From: Paenibacillus gyeongsangnamensis
GTDB taxonomy: Bacteria; Bacillota; Bacilli; Paenibacillales; NBRC-103111
Assembly: GCF_027533625.1 (NCBI RefSeq)
Contig: NZ_JAQAGZ010000001.1
Span: forward strand, 186,001 to 250,000
Reading direction: 5' to 3'
Length of the DNA: 64,000 nucleotides
Positions 34,004 through 42,955 of this stretch are shown one piece after another (positions within the stretch are counted from its first letter, which is position 1; every line of letters begins with the position of its first letter). The notes under the pieces were generated by a model, which saw only the letters and a program-made list of their open reading frames with translations, did not search any database and had not been told where the DNA came from. A program made the position numbers and the translations under genes.

Positions 34004-34965
34004 AGATCAACTGTGCAATACTGGATGATTATCAGAATAAGGCGCTGGAGCTGGCCGACTGGAGCACGCTGACGGACCGGGTGAATCTTCGCGTCTATTC
34101 GGAGCATATGGATCATGAGGACAAGCTGGTTCAAGAGCTAAGCGATTGCGAGATCGTTGTGATCATGCGGGAAAGGACGCCCTTCCGGGCATCGCTGCTG
34201 GCCCGTCTGCCCCGCTTGAAGCTGCTCGTCACGACCGGGATGCGCAACGCATCGGTCGATCTGGCGGCCGCCGACCGGCAGAGCATCGTCGTATGCGGTA
34301 CGGCGGGGCATTCGGAATCGACGGCCGAGCTGACTTGGGCCTTGATTCTTGGCCTCGCGCGGCATGTGCCTCAGGAATTTCAGGCGATCCGCCAAGGCGG
34401 CCCGTGGCAAAGCACCATCGGTACGGACATGTCCGGCAAGCGGCTCGGCGTGCTGGGGCTTGGGAAGCTCGGCAGCCGGGTGGCGCGGGTAGGGCTTGCT
34501 TTTGGCATGGAAGTCGTCGCATGGAGCCAGAACTTGACAACGGAACGGGCCGAGGCCGAGGGCGTACGGCTGGCCGCTTCCAAGGAGGAGCTGCTGGAGA
34601 GCAGCGACGTCGTCACCATTCATCTCGTGCTCAGCGACCGGACTCGCGGCCTGATCGGCGCGGCCGAGCTGGAACGGATGCGCCGGACGGCCTATCTCAT
34701 CAATACCTCCCGGGCGGCGATCGTCGACCAGGCGGCGCTGGCGGAGGCCCTGCGCACGGGACGGATAGCGGGAGCGGCGCTGGATGTGTTCGAGACGGAG
34801 CCTTTGCCGGAAAACGATATTTTCCGGTCGCTTCCGAATGTGCTGACCACCCCGCATCTAGGCTATGTCACGGAGGCGAACTACCGGACCTACTTCCTGG
34901 AAGCGGTGGAGGACATCGAGGCTTACCTGAACAGCTCGCCCGTACGCAGGCTGTTCCCCCAATAA
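34000..34965 (+). CDS. D-isomer 2-hydroxyacid dehydrogenase
   Basis: 321 residues. NAD-binding motif G-L-G-K-L-G-S-R-V-A in the middle, catalytic Arg in I-N-T-S-R-A-A-I-V-D, Glu in D-V-F-E-T-E-P-L-P and His in L-T-T-P-H-L-G-Y-V. The family includes D-3-phosphoglycerate and other hydroxyacid dehydrogenases; the substrate-binding N-terminus is unlike SerA. The ATG at 34000 overlaps the previous stop. Next to a Dabb-domain gene (21-bp gap), so the three genes form an operon. A paralogue is encoded at 44122-45087. Confidence 0.9.
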   Translation: MKINCAILDDYQNKALELADWSTLTDRVNLRVYSEHMDHEDKLVQELSDCEIVVIMRERTPFRASLLARLPRLKLLVTTGMRNASVDLAAADRQSIVVCGTAGHSESTAELTWALILGLARHVPQEFQAIRQGGPWQSTIGTDMSGKRLGVLGLGKLGSRVARVGLAFGMEVVAWSQNLTTERAEAEGVRLAASKEELLESSDVVTIHLVLSDRTRGLIGAAELERMRRTAYLINTSRAAIVDQAALAEALRTGRIAGAALDVFETEPLPENDIFRSLPNVLTTPHLGYVTEANYRTYFLEAVEDIEAYLNSSPVRRLFPQ

Positions 34966-34986
34966 TTCGAGAGGAAGTGTTTCGAG

Positions 34987-35280
34987 ATGGTTGAGCATTT
35001 GGTATTGTTCAAGCTGAAAGAATCCACGACAGACGTGCAGAAGCGGGAGATCGCGGAGACGCTCAAGGAGCTGGCCGAGATCGACGGCGTGGTCGAATTT
35101 TCAAGCGGCATCAATCATTCGTCGGAGGGTAAGAGCAAAGGCTTCGAGGTCGGCATGCGCATCGGCTTTCGGGACCAGGAGTCGCTGGACGCGTACTTGC
35201 CGAGCGAGAGGCATCGAGCGGTTATCGGCAAAGTGAAGCAGCATTTTGATGATGTCATCGTATTTGATTATACTTGGTAG
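34987..35280 (+). CDS. Dabb-family (stress-responsive alpha/beta barrel) protein
   Basis: 97 residues. The Dabb pattern is plain: M-V-E-H-L-V-L-F-K-L-K, then F-S-S-G-I-N near residue 38, G-F-E-V-G-M-R-I-G-F-R-D, and R-H-R-A-V at the end with D-V-I-V-F-D-Y. Dimeric ferredoxin-like fold; bacterial members are often stress proteins or small-molecule isomerases. GAGGAAGTG precedes the ATG. Third gene of the START-dehydrogenase operon. Confidence 0.9.
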   Translation: MVEHLVLFKLKESTTDVQKREIAETLKELAEIDGVVEFSSGINHSSEGKSKGFEVGMRIGFRDQESLDAYLPSERHRAVIGKVKQHFDDVIVFDYTW

Positions 35281-35285
35281 ATCCT

Positions 35286-35381
35286 GGCAGACCCCCTGTG
35301 GAAGTTGAGTGGGGTCTTTGCTTCGGTCGTGCCCGTATTTCATTAAGCCGCAGACGCAAGCGTCGGCGGTTCTTTTTTTAT
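35286..35381 (+). terminator. Two consecutive terminators after Dabb gene
   Basis: AGACCCC...GGGGTCT (35289-35321) followed by TTTG, then CCGCAGACGC-AA-GCGTCGGCGG with TTCTTTTTTT (35346-35377). Confidence 0.75.
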
Positions 35382-35457
35382 ATTTGGAAAGGATTATACC
35401 GAAGGTTATCGGACGATACTTGAAGGATCATCGAATTTCAGGAGCTGGTGAGCACGG

Positions 35458-35799
35458 ATGAATCCCTTTGGAATGCAAGTTAAACAAATTCGGCTGCAGC
35501 GGGGCGTCGGGGTTTCCGAATTCGCGCTGGAGCTCGGGGTCACGCCCGACTATTTGACGAATCTGGAAAACGGCCGGACGAGGACCATCCAACTGGAAAT
35601 CTTAAGCAAGCTGGAGCGCGAGCTGGCCTCGTGGGCCGGGAGGAACGAAGAGACCGGGGAGCGGGAGGAGCCGGATACTCAGTCGGCGCTGCGCGCGGCC
35701 AGGCTGGCATTTTCGCTGCGCGAGCTGCACCGGAGAAACCCGGAGGCGGCGGACAGCCTGATGCGGATCGTCGAGCAGGGCTTGCTGCTGTTCAAATGA
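35458..35799 (+). CDS. XRE-family helix-turn-helix protein
   Basis: 113 residues. The HTH spans about residues 6-58: M-Q-V-K-Q-I-R-L-Q-R-G-V-G-V-S-E-F-A-L-E-L-G-V-T-P-D-Y-L-T-N-L-E-N-G-type recognition helix. A short helical C-terminal part (residues 70-113) likely dimerises. GGTGAGCACGG precedes the ATG. Partner genes unknown; close to DinB and downstream of a terminator. Confidence 0.85.
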   Translation: MNPFGMQVKQIRLQRGVGVSEFALELGVTPDYLTNLENGRTRTIQLEILSKLERELASWAGRNEETGEREEPDTQSALRAARLAFSLRELHRRNPEAADSLMRIVEQGLLLFK

Positions 35800-35878
35800 C
35801 GGAGAGGCCGCTGCCTAGTATTCATACGGAAGCCCCTGTGCTATAATACGGTAAAAAATAGTATAGGAGGCGGAAGAG

Positions 35879-36394
35879 ATGAATATCCGGCCGACAAGCG
35901 GAGAATACGGCGGCGACTTTGGAAAGTACATTAACCGGGTGCCCGATGGGAATATCTTTGAAATTTTAACCCGGCAGCTAAGTGAAAATACCGAATTCTT
36001 ATCCGGTCTGACGGAGACACAGGCGGGCCACAGGTATGCGCCGGGCAAATGGAGCCTGAAGGAAGTGATCGGGCATGTGATCGATAACGAGCGCATCATG
36101 GCTTACCGGCTGCTGCGGATTGCCAGAGGCGACCGGACGCCGCTGCCCGGATATGACGAGAACGCGCTGATGGAGGGCTCTTCTTTCGACGAATTGCCAT
36201 GGTCTGCGGTTCTTGAGGATTATGCGGCTGTGCGCCGCGCTACCCTAACGCTGCTCGAGGGGCTGCGCGAGGATGCCTGGTCCCGGCTTGGCGTTGCCAA
36301 CAACGCCGAGCTTTCCGCCAAAGCGCTGGCTTACATCATTGCCGGACACGAGATTCATCATTTGGGCGTCATCCGGGAACGCTATTTGGATTAG
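35879..36394 (+). CDS. DinB/YfiT-like metal-binding protein
   Basis: 171 residues, four-helix bundle. Three histidine ligands are in place: K-E-V-I-G-H-V-I-D-N-E-R and the late I-I-A-G-H-E-I-H-H-L-G-V. This is the DinB-like metal site found in thiol-transferases and related enzymes (bacillithiol S-transferase-like). R-Y-A-P-G-K-W-S-L-K-E is the typical leading motif. GGAGGCGGAAGAG precedes the ATG. Confidence 0.9.
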   Translation: MNIRPTSGEYGGDFGKYINRVPDGNIFEILTRQLSENTEFLSGLTETQAGHRYAPGKWSLKEVIGHVIDNERIMAYRLLRIARGDRTPLPGYDENALMEGSSFDELPWSAVLEDYAAVRRATLTLLEGLREDAWSRLGVANNAELSAKALAYIIAGHEIHHLGVIRERYLD

Positions 36395-36414
36395 GCTGCC
36401 CGAATGAAAACGCA

Positions 36415-36450
36415 AGAAGAGGGAAGGTCGACGTCGACCTTCCCTCTTCT
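36415..36450. terminator. Perfect 36-bp palindrome after DinB gene
   Basis: AGAAGAGGGAAGGTCGAC is followed directly by its own reverse complement, with no loop base, then TTTAT. Likely a terminator hairpin on the plus strand. The dispersed repeat starts seven bases later. Confidence 0.75.
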
Positions 36451-36457
36451 TTATGCG

Positions 36458-36559
36458 TTGATAAGAATTTATAAGTTTTTCGCAACTTATAGCTTCGCAT
36501 CAACCTTGATAAACGCGCTGGTCCTTGTAAGACAAGTACGGCGTAGCCGTTTATCCTGG
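36458..36559 (+). repeat. Dispersed double-hairpin repeat, copy 2
   Basis: 102 bp, same orientation and sequence family as copy 1, with a one-base longer T run and GACAAGTACG in place of GACAAGGACG, which weakens the second stem. It lies between the palindrome and the MATE gene's 3' end (13 bp before its stop). Confidence 0.9.
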
Positions 36560-36572
36560 GGACGGGCCCTGT

Positions 36573-37946
36573 TTATCCCTCCTGCAGCAGCGGCTTGAAG
36601 ACGTTCGCGCGCTCCCGCTGAACGAGGCGCAGGCGAAGGTATAAGCCGACCGCTCCGGAGGCGAGACCCGTAATCAAGCCGATCCAATAACCGAAAGCGC
36701 CTAGTCCGGTCAGATGAGCGAGCGCATACCCCAGAGGGAGCCCGATCACCCAGTACGAGACGAGAGCGACGACGAGCGTCACATTGACATCCTTATAGCC
36801 TCGGAGCGTGCCTTGGATCGGCGCCGCCAAGGCATCGGACAGCTGGAAGAAAATCGCATAGATGAGAAACTGCTTAGTCAAATTCAGTACCGAAGGATCG
36901 TTCGTATAGATCGCCGCTACCGCATCGCTGAACAAGATCAGGAACAAAGCGCACAGGGCCGCCATGCCGACCGCCATGCCGATGCCCAAATTGCTGTACT
37001 GCCTCGCATCCTTAAACCGCTTGGGGCCGACCTCGAAGCCGACCAGAATCGTCAGCGCCATGGAGATGCTGAGCGGCACCATGTAGAGGAACGAGGCGAA
37101 ATTGATCGCCGCCTGGTGCGCGGCGATCGTAATCGTCGAGTATTCGCTCATCAGCAGCGTTACGGCTGCGAAGATGCTCGTCTCGAAGAAGATGGCGAAG
37201 CCGATCGGCACCCCGACCCGCAGCAGCTCCTTCCAGGCGGTCAGCGACACGCCGTACCCCCGCTTCAGCAGCGGATAAGCGGAGAAGGGCTTCACGCGCA
37301 GTACGACGAACATAGCGACGAGGCAGATACACCAATAGGTGATCGCCGACGCCACGCCCGCCCCGACACCGCCGAGCTTCGGGAACCCGAAGGAGCCGAA
37401 GATGAACAAGTAGTTCAGCAGACCGTTCACCGGCAGCGAAATGAGCGTGATCCGCATGGACATGCGGGTTTGGCCCAGCCCGTCCATGAAGTCGCGAAGC
37501 ACCGTGTACACGAACATCGGGAGTATACCGGCCGAGATCGCGGTCAGAAAGCCTTTGGCCGTCTGCCTTACGCCGGGCTCCAGACTCATCCGGTTCAGAA
37601 TCGGATCCAGCAGCAGCCATCCGGCGGCTAGAACCGCCAGCGCTACGGCTGCGGCCAAGTAGATGCCCTGCACGACAGTGAAGGAAACCCTATCCTGCTT
37701 CTTCTCGCCGATCAAATGGGCGACAGCCGGGGTGACCGCGAATAATATGCCGGTCAGTCCCGTCTGGACGGGGATCCAGATGCTGGTGCCGATGGCGACT
37801 CCGGCGAGGTCGGTGGCGCTGGCATGCCCGGACATGAACGTATCGAAGAACGTCATGGCGAACATGGCCAGCTGTGTTACAAGGAGAGGAAGCAGGATGA
37901 AGAGCAGCTGCTTTATTTTTTGGGATGTCGTATAAGTTGGTTTCAT
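36573..37946 (-). CDS. MATE-family multidrug efflux protein
   Basis: 457 residues from the ATG at 37946 (AAAGGA, spacing 11; TTG at 37955 is too close to that site). Twelve helices in two halves: N-terminal F-I-L-L-P-L-L-V-T-Q-L-A-M, D-T-F-M-S-G-H-A, G-T-S-I-W-I-P-V, and L-P-V-N-G-L-L-N-Y-L-F-I-F-G in the first half, with A-A-H-Q-A-A-I-N-F-A-S in the second. Cation-driven export of cationic drugs. Not known to be clustered with a regulator here. Confidence 0.92.
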   Translation of the reverse strand: MKPTYTTSQKIKQLLFILLPLLVTQLAMFAMTFFDTFMSGHASATDLAGVAIGTSIWIPVQTGLTGILFAVTPAVAHLIGEKKQDRVSFTVVQGIYLAAAVALAVLAAGWLLLDPILNRMSLEPGVRQTAKGFLTAISAGILPMFVYTVLRDFMDGLGQTRMSMRITLISLPVNGLLNYLFIFGSFGFPKLGGVGAGVASAITYWCICLVAMFVVLRVKPFSAYPLLKRGYGVSLTAWKELLRVGVPIGFAIFFETSIFAAVTLLMSEYSTITIAAHQAAINFASFLYMVPLSISMALTILVGFEVGPKRFKDARQYSNLGIGMAVGMAALCALFLILFSDAVAAIYTNDPSVLNLTKQFLIYAIFFQLSDALAAPIQGTLRGYKDVNVTLVVALVSYWVIGLPLGYALAHLTGLGAFGYWIGLITGLASGAVGLYLRLRLVQRERANVFKPLLQEG

Positions 37947-38153
37947 GTTGTTCAAGTTCCTTTGCTTAAAGTCGAAAAAAACGCTCTGACTATCATATCA
38001 GATTTTGGAGGTTCGGCAAGAGGAATGTTCTGTGACAGGCTGGCGGCTTCCGGTGATCCGTTCCTTCACGAGGAACTTCATCAGGAGGGCATTAAGGTCG
38101 TGCGCAACATATCAATAAGCCCGTATGTTGAAGAAATTTAGTTTAAATTGAAA

Positions 38154-38186
38154 AAGCTGACATCGATTTAATACCGATGCCAGCTT
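38154..38186 (-). terminator. Terminator after the beta-rich paralogue cluster
   Basis: AAGCTG-ACATCG and CGATG-CCAGCTT pair. On the minus strand TTTTT follows, 47 bp after the frameshifted gene's stop. Confidence 0.75.
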
Positions 38187-38232
38187 GTGAGTTGCATTAG
38201 TTTTAAAATTATAATATCCGGATTATGGGTTT

Positions 38233-38690
38233 TCAATCTAAGTATCCGATGGCAAGTCCAGTAAAGGTTACGGGACCGATTACGCTCGCAGTATTGGCAC
38301 CGGGATTGGCGATTTCCCCCGTCAACTGGTATACAATGAATCCAGTTGATGCAGATACGTTGAAATCAATAGTACTAAACGAAACGGTATAAAATGATTC
38401 GGCGGGTGCGATTTCGGGAGTTAACCGTTTGTTGAAGATTTCAACGCTTGGAGGGGTACCGTTTACTAACCGGAATATTCGAAAAATGACAATGGGCGTT
38501 CCGGTTAAGGCCTGTAAGCCGATCGTTCCTTTTAATTCGATTCGGTTTAACGCCGTTACCGGCGGTATGATGAATTCACCTAGATCAGCAAGCTGCGTAC
38601 CTGGTGAGCCAGGTGTAAAATAATAGGCGGAACACCGCCTGTTTGATTGTCCGGCACGCTGGCTTTATAATCGAGAATCACTACGGACAT
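38233..38690 (-). pseudogene. Third tandem paralogue of the beta-rich surface protein, frameshifted
   Basis: Reading begins S-V-V-I-L-D-Y-K-A-S-V-P, matching the neighbour at 39172 (T-T-V-I-L-D-Y-Q-A-S-V-P). Near 38616-38622, in a run of four Ts on the coding strand, the frame shifts by one base. After that it continues G-T-Q-L-A-D-L-G-E-F-I-I-P, I-F-R-I-F-R, F-Y-T-V-S-F-S-T-I-D-F-N-V and V-I-G-P-V-T-F-T-G-L to a TGA. One missing base restores a complete protein of about 151 residues. GGAGGAAAGGAC precedes the ATG. Confidence 0.75.
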
Positions 38691-38709
38691 GTCCTTTCCT
38701 CCTTCATTT

Positions 38710-39138
38710 TTAAGAAATAGGACCCAGAGCTAATGCGCTAAGAGCAATTGGACCTGCAACACTTGCTGTCGAACCGCCGGTGGATCGTTCGACGGTCAAC
38801 GAATAGACGTGTGCACCCGACGGAACATTGAAATCTGCCGTAGTCATTCGAATGGCGTAAAACAGTTCATTCGCTGTCTGAATGCCTTGTTGTGTAACAA
38901 AAATTTGCACTCCATCTCGAAAAATGCGGAATATTACTTGTGCAACGCCGGAAGTCCCTGCAACGCCTACAGTGGCATTTAATTCCACCCGGTTGTTGGT
39001 AGAGGCAGTCGAATCTAAAACAATAGTCACAGAAGCTATCGTTTGGGGAGGAGCCGAAAAATTGATAGGGATGGGCAAAATCTCAGTTGATGTGCTTGAG
39101 GGTTCGGCCACCCCAACCGCTAAAATGTTTACAGTCAC
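38710..39138 (-). CDS. Beta-rich surface-type protein, paralogue 2
   Basis: 142 residues from the GTG at 39138 (AGAAGG, eight bases). Mostly predicted strands: V-E-L-N-A-T-V-G-V-A-G, V-I-F-R-I-F-R-D-G-V-Q-I-F, E-L-F-Y-A-I-R-M-T-T-A-D-F-N-V-P-S-G-A-H-V-Y-S-L. The layout recalls the trimeric C1q/TNF-like heads of exosporium and spore-surface proteins, but that is a guess from strand pattern. Not recognised as a named family. No signal peptide; the genes sit within a tandem family of three on one strand with a terminator behind. Confidence 0.65.
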   Translation of the reverse strand: MTVNILAVGVAEPSSTSTEILPIPINFSAPPQTIASVTIVLDSTASTNNRVELNATVGVAGTSGVAQVIFRIFRDGVQIFVTQQGIQTANELFYAIRMTTADFNVPSGAHVYSLTVERSTGGSTASVAGPIALSALALGPIS

Positions 39139-39171
39139 TTTTGTAACCTTCTTTCAATATGGATTAGTCGA

Positions 39172-39621
39172 TTAGCCTGAACCCAAGCCAAGGCCGCTGA
39201 ATGTGATGGGACCCACAACTTGTATAGTGCTTTGAGCCGTCTGAATGAAGGCGTAAACCGTAAGCTGATAAATATGAAAACCGAACGGAACATTTTCATC
39301 GATTGTATTAAAAGAAATGTTGTAATCGGAAGTCACTGGCCCAGGTATTTGCAGCCCGACGATCGTGTTAAAGATTTCACGCCCATCCCGATAAATATGA
39401 AATACGACGTCGTTATTAAAAATAGGTCCCAAATTTCGGACGCCTACATCTGCAGTAAGAAGAACCTGATTGTTAGCGGAAGAAGAGGTTATATTGGGAA
39501 GAAATAAACCCAAATCTGCAATTTGGAGCTGTGTCGGTGTTTGGGGAACAGTTACAGCAGGGGTTCCTGCAAAAAAGCTGCTCGGTACGCTAGCTTGATA
39601 ATCTAGAATAACGGTTGTCAA
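39172..39621 (-). CDS. Beta-rich surface-type protein, paralogue 1
   Basis: 149 residues from the TTG at 39621 (GAGAGGATG, spacing seven). Shares with its two neighbours the N-terminal V-I-L-D-Y-x-A-S-V-P, the core V-L-L-T-A-D-V-G-V-R-N, V-V-F-H-I-Y-R-D-G-R-E-I-F and the C-terminal V-V-G-P-I-T-F-S-G-L-G-L-G. First of three tandem copies. Tandem duplication of a secreted or surface protein without a signal peptide is typical of spore or exosporium proteins, which assemble from the mother cell. Function not known. Confidence 0.65.
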   Translation of the reverse strand: MTTVILDYQASVPSSFFAGTPAVTVPQTPTQLQIADLGLFLPNITSSSANNQVLLTADVGVRNLGPIFNNDVVFHIYRDGREIFNTIVGLQIPGPVTSDYNISFNTIDENVPFGFHIYQLTVYAFIQTAQSTIQVVGPITFSGLGLGSG

Positions 39622-40080
39622 TTAAATTCATCCTCTCTATTACATACTTAATATAAGTTATGAAATATACAAGAATTGTTGTGTACTTCTGCTGAAATTC
39701 AGGTCAGTATAAGTTCAGCGTATTGAAGTTCTTGACATTACCTGGGGTTATGCGGAATTGGAATAGGTGCATTGGATAGAAAGAGGTGAGCTAGGGATTA
39801 TTGTTCTTCAATCCCAATCTTGCTACATTGAGGTAAGGAACGCATTTTCAACCGGATGACGGGGGAGAAAGGAGCGATGGAGAAGCGGCTCATTCTGGGA
39901 AACCGGCTAGGGCAAGTACCGGGAGCACGCGGTGGGAGATATTCTCAGGATACGGTAACACAGGCTCAAGCAGGCGCAGTTTTTCGATTTTTTTGTAAGC
40001 GTATACAAGCTAACGTTTTTTTGCTGGACCGGAAGCAAGCACTTGAACCAGAATTCCCAAAATAGAGGGGGACATGTCTC
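39622..40080 (+). other. 459-bp gap: one cre-like site, otherwise little
   Basis: A plus-strand open frame at 39856-40065 has weak coding character and is not called. TGTAAGCGTATACA at 39994-40007 matches the CcpA consensus at 13 of 14 and lies 74 bp before the binding-protein gene. GAGGGGGAC precedes that gene's ATG. I see no terminator or repeat. Confidence 0.45.
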
Positions 40081-41619
40081 ATGAACTTTAACCGCTTAAT
40101 GGCAGGACTTAGTGCGCTATTCATTACAGCCGGCGTATTGGCCGGATGCTCGGGCTCGGGACAAACGCCGGGTAAGCCGGGGACGGAGGGCAGCGGCAAG
40201 CCGGCACAGGAAGATAAGACGCCGCTGGAGGTATCGATGGCCCTGGTACAGGTCGGCGATATTCCGGCCAAGGGCAATGCCGTGGAGCAGGCGATCGAGA
40301 AGTATACAAATACGAAGCTCGATATCCAATGGATTCCGAATTCCGCCTACGATGAGAAAATCAACGTGATGATCGCATCCGGCGAGCTGCCGAAAATCGT
40401 CAAGGTCAACTACGTGCCGACCGTCATCAATGCGATTCAGGAAGGCTTGTTCTGGGAAGTCGGGCCGATGCTGAAAGACTACAAGAACCTTTCCGCGCAA
40501 AATCCCCAATATTATCAAAACATTGCGGTCGAAGGCAAAATATACGGCATTCCGCTGTACCGGGAGATCGGCCGCGCAGCCGTGATTTACAGGAAAGACT
40601 GGTTCGACAGCATGAACCTGAAGGTTCCGAAAACGCTCGATGAATGGTACAACGTATTGAAAGCGCTAACACTTAACGACCCGGACAAGAACGGCAAGAA
40701 CGATACGTACGGGATGATGCTTAACAAGAAATACAATGAAGGCGATTCCGCGCTGCTGACCAAGATGGCGATTCCGCAGGGCGGAGTCAACCGCTGGGGC
40801 GTAGACAACAACGGGAAGTTTATGCCGGAATTTTTGACCCCGCAGTTTAAGGACGTCCTGAATTTGTTCCGCCGTCTGTATGCCGAGAAGCTGATTAACC
40901 AGGACTTCCCGGCGATGGATTCCACCGAGATGGATAAACAATTCGAATCGGGCCGCATCGGCATGAAGCTGAACGGCGTAGCGACGAATGCCGCGAACGC
41001 GCAGGACCGGCTGGTCAAGGTCGTCAGCACGGCCCAGCTCGATACGACCAACTGGGAAGGGCCGCAGGGCATCCGAATTTACGGCGCCGCCGGCAATAAC
41101 GGATTCCTGGCGTTCCCCAAATCGAAGGTGAAGACGGAGGCGGAGCTGCGCAAGCTGCTGACGTTCCTGGATAAAATGATGGATGAGCCGATGTCGACGC
41201 TGCAGAAGCGCGGTTTTGAGGGAACCCACTTCAAGAAGCTTGACGGCGGTCTCGTGCAATGGACGGATTTGACCGCATTCAACCGCGAAGTCAAGCCTTA
41301 CCGCGACAACCTGCTGAATTTCGAGACGTACAACGTGCCTCCGCTCAAGGACTCCGAGCTGGCGATGAAAGGGTACAAGATGGAACCGGATGGCTTGAAG
41401 TATGCCGTGAGCAACCCGGCGCTGAACCTCTCCTCCAAAACGTATTCCGAGCGCGGCAAGGAGCTGGATCAGATGATGTGGGACGCCGAAACCAACTATA
41501 TCGTCGGCAAGCTGGATGAGGCGGGCTGGCAGGCGGCCATCGACAAATGGCGCAAAGCCGGCGGTGACAACCAGATTAAGGAATACGAAGCGGCCTACGC
41601 CGCCCAGAAGAAGAAGTAA
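40081..41619 (+). CDS. Extracellular sugar-binding lipoprotein (LplA type), orphan
   Basis: 512 residues, larger than MalE-type proteins and like the LplA/YtcQ group of Paenibacillus. Lipobox A-G-C at about residues 20-22 after a hydrophobic signal. Mature sequence has K-I-N-V-M-I-A-S-G-E-L-P and G-K-I-Y-G-I-P-L-Y, typical of this group. D-P-D-K-N-G-K-N-D-T-Y-G is a calcium-like loop. Normally such genes follow LplB/LplC-type permeases; none is near, so it must use permeases encoded elsewhere or has lost its partners. Confidence 0.9.
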   Translation: MNFNRLMAGLSALFITAGVLAGCSGSGQTPGKPGTEGSGKPAQEDKTPLEVSMALVQVGDIPAKGNAVEQAIEKYTNTKLDIQWIPNSAYDEKINVMIASGELPKIVKVNYVPTVINAIQEGLFWEVGPMLKDYKNLSAQNPQYYQNIAVEGKIYGIPLYREIGRAAVIYRKDWFDSMNLKVPKTLDEWYNVLKALTLNDPDKNGKNDTYGMMLNKKYNEGDSALLTKMAIPQGGVNRWGVDNNGKFMPEFLTPQFKDVLNLFRRLYAEKLINQDFPAMDSTEMDKQFESGRIGMKLNGVATNAANAQDRLVKVVSTAQLDTTNWEGPQGIRIYGAAGNNGFLAFPKSKVKTEAELRKLLTFLDKMMDEPMSTLQKRGFEGTHFKKLDGGLVQWTDLTAFNREVKPYRDNLLNFETYNVPPLKDSELAMKGYKMEPDGLKYAVSNPALNLSSKTYSERGKELDQMMWDAETNYIVGKLDEAGWQAAIDKWRKAGGDNQIKEYEAAYAAQKKK

Positions 41620-41671
41620 GCGCTGAAGGAGAGCCGCGGATAAGGGTACAGATGCGGATGCGGCCGATGCG

Positions 41672-42781
41672 TCAGCCGGATCCGCGCTCCGTCGGCTCAA
41701 GCCACAGCGCGAGCTGCAGCACCAGCGCATCGTGAAAATGCTGGGGATCGTAACCGGTCAATGCTTTGATTTGCTCTAATCGGTTAATCAAGGTGTTGCG
41801 GTGGATCCCCAGCTTTTTTGAGGCCGACGCGATACTCAGGCTGCACTCGAAGAAGCAGGTCAAGGTTTCCCTTGCTTTGCCGCTCCGGCATGCGGCCAGC
41901 TTGTCCAGCAGCCGCTGGCGGTGCGCCTCGGGAATTTCGTGCAGAAGCGCTCTCGTTTCTACGGCTTCAAAATAAACAATCTCCTGCTGTTCTGCCTCCC
42001 CGTAACGCAGAGCGAGCTCGGCTTCCTGGCTGCCGATGCGCAGCTGAGCTTTATCCGCAACAGGCGAGCTGATGCCGATGCGGTAATGGCCGGTCTCGGA
42101 GCGGAGCAGGACGGACAACCGGCTTATGAACCGGCCCGTTCTGCCTTGATCGGCTTCCGGGAGCAGGATCAGCAGCTTCTGCGGCCCGGCTTGGCTCATT
42201 AGAACGTAATCGGGAGCAAAGGTCCGGGTCGCCTTCGCAAGCAGGCTCTCGAAGTTTGGTTCTTCATGCGAAGGTCGGTAAGCTGCGGCAGCGACCCGGT
42301 ACGGAGGGACGAGGCGGAGGCCGAGCGACATCAACCGCCGCTCGATGAGCGGCAGGTCCGGTTTGGCGGAGTGAAGGAGCTCCTCCATGATCCAATCCGC
42401 CGTCATCTGCTTCCACTCGCTCTGAAGCTTGATCTGGTTTTGCCGGATCATGAGCTCGGTCGTCATTTTGACCAAATGCCCGAAGGCGGACACCTCCTGC
42501 GGATCGCCGGTGATGCCGATGGCGCCGACGGCCTGTCCATTCTCGTGAATGGGGAGGTTGATCCCCTGCTGGGTTCCTCTCCACCGCCGGGAGCTGTGAC
42601 GGTCCACGATCAGCTCCCGGTTCAGCCGCACCGCTTCGGCCGCCGCCTCGTGCCGCTGTCCGATCCGTTCCGGATCTCCGCTGGCGATGATCACGCCGTC
42701 CGTATCCATGATATTAATGTTCCGGTTCAGCCGCTCCATCGTTTCTTTGACGATTTCTTGAGCCAGCTCCCGAGTCAGCAT
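41672..42781 (-). CDS. cdaR: Sugar-diacid/glycerate utilisation regulator
   Basis: 369 residues from the ATG at 42781 (AAAGGAG, spacing about nine). The N-terminal sugar-diacid recognition domain runs from L-A-Q-E-I-V-K-E-T-M through I-N-I-M-D-T-D-G-V-I-I-A-S-G and G-I-N-L-P-I-H-E-N-G. The C-terminal PucR-type helix-turn-helix is I-A-S-A-S-K-K-L-G-I-H-R-N-T-L-I-N-R-L-E-Q-I. CdaR activates genes for glucarate, galactarate and glycerate use. It lies divergent from glycerate kinase, the classic target, with 174 bp between. Confidence 0.93.
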   Translation of the reverse strand: MLTRELAQEIVKETMERLNRNINIMDTDGVIIASGDPERIGQRHEAAAEAVRLNRELIVDRHSSRRWRGTQQGINLPIHENGQAVGAIGITGDPQEVSAFGHLVKMTTELMIRQNQIKLQSEWKQMTADWIMEELLHSAKPDLPLIERRLMSLGLRLVPPYRVAAAAYRPSHEEPNFESLLAKATRTFAPDYVLMSQAGPQKLLILLPEADQGRTGRFISRLSVLLRSETGHYRIGISSPVADKAQLRIGSQEAELALRYGEAEQQEIVYFEAVETRALLHEIPEAHRQRLLDKLAACRSGKARETLTCFFECSLSIASASKKLGIHRNTLINRLEQIKALTGYDPQHFHDALVLQLALWLEPTERGSG

Positions 42782-42955
42782 AACGATCGACTCCTTTAGT
42801 ATCCAACGTTCCTTTTTGTACATTATATCTAAAAATGATCCTGATTTCCGGACAAATTTCGGTTGTAATAGCTGAAGATTTCAATGGAGCTTTTCAGGTA
42901 TGATGAAGACAAGCGGAAAGGAATTCAAATTTGCAGTACAGGGAGGCGGACGGTC

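Noticed and set aside
37824..38141. 105-codon plus-strand frame past the MATE gene start
   Set aside because: Mostly antisense to the MATE gene; the tail to 38141 has no ribosome site or recognisable domain.
38610..38625. Programmed -1 frameshifting in the third beta-rich paralogue
   Set aside because: No slippery heptamer or downstream stem seen, and four other loci have the same type of break without one.
39856..40065. 69-codon plus-strand frame before the orphan binding protein
   Set aside because: GGGGGAGAAAGGAGCG could serve as a site, but the sequence has no coding pattern or known similarity and ends just before the next gene. More likely leader DNA.
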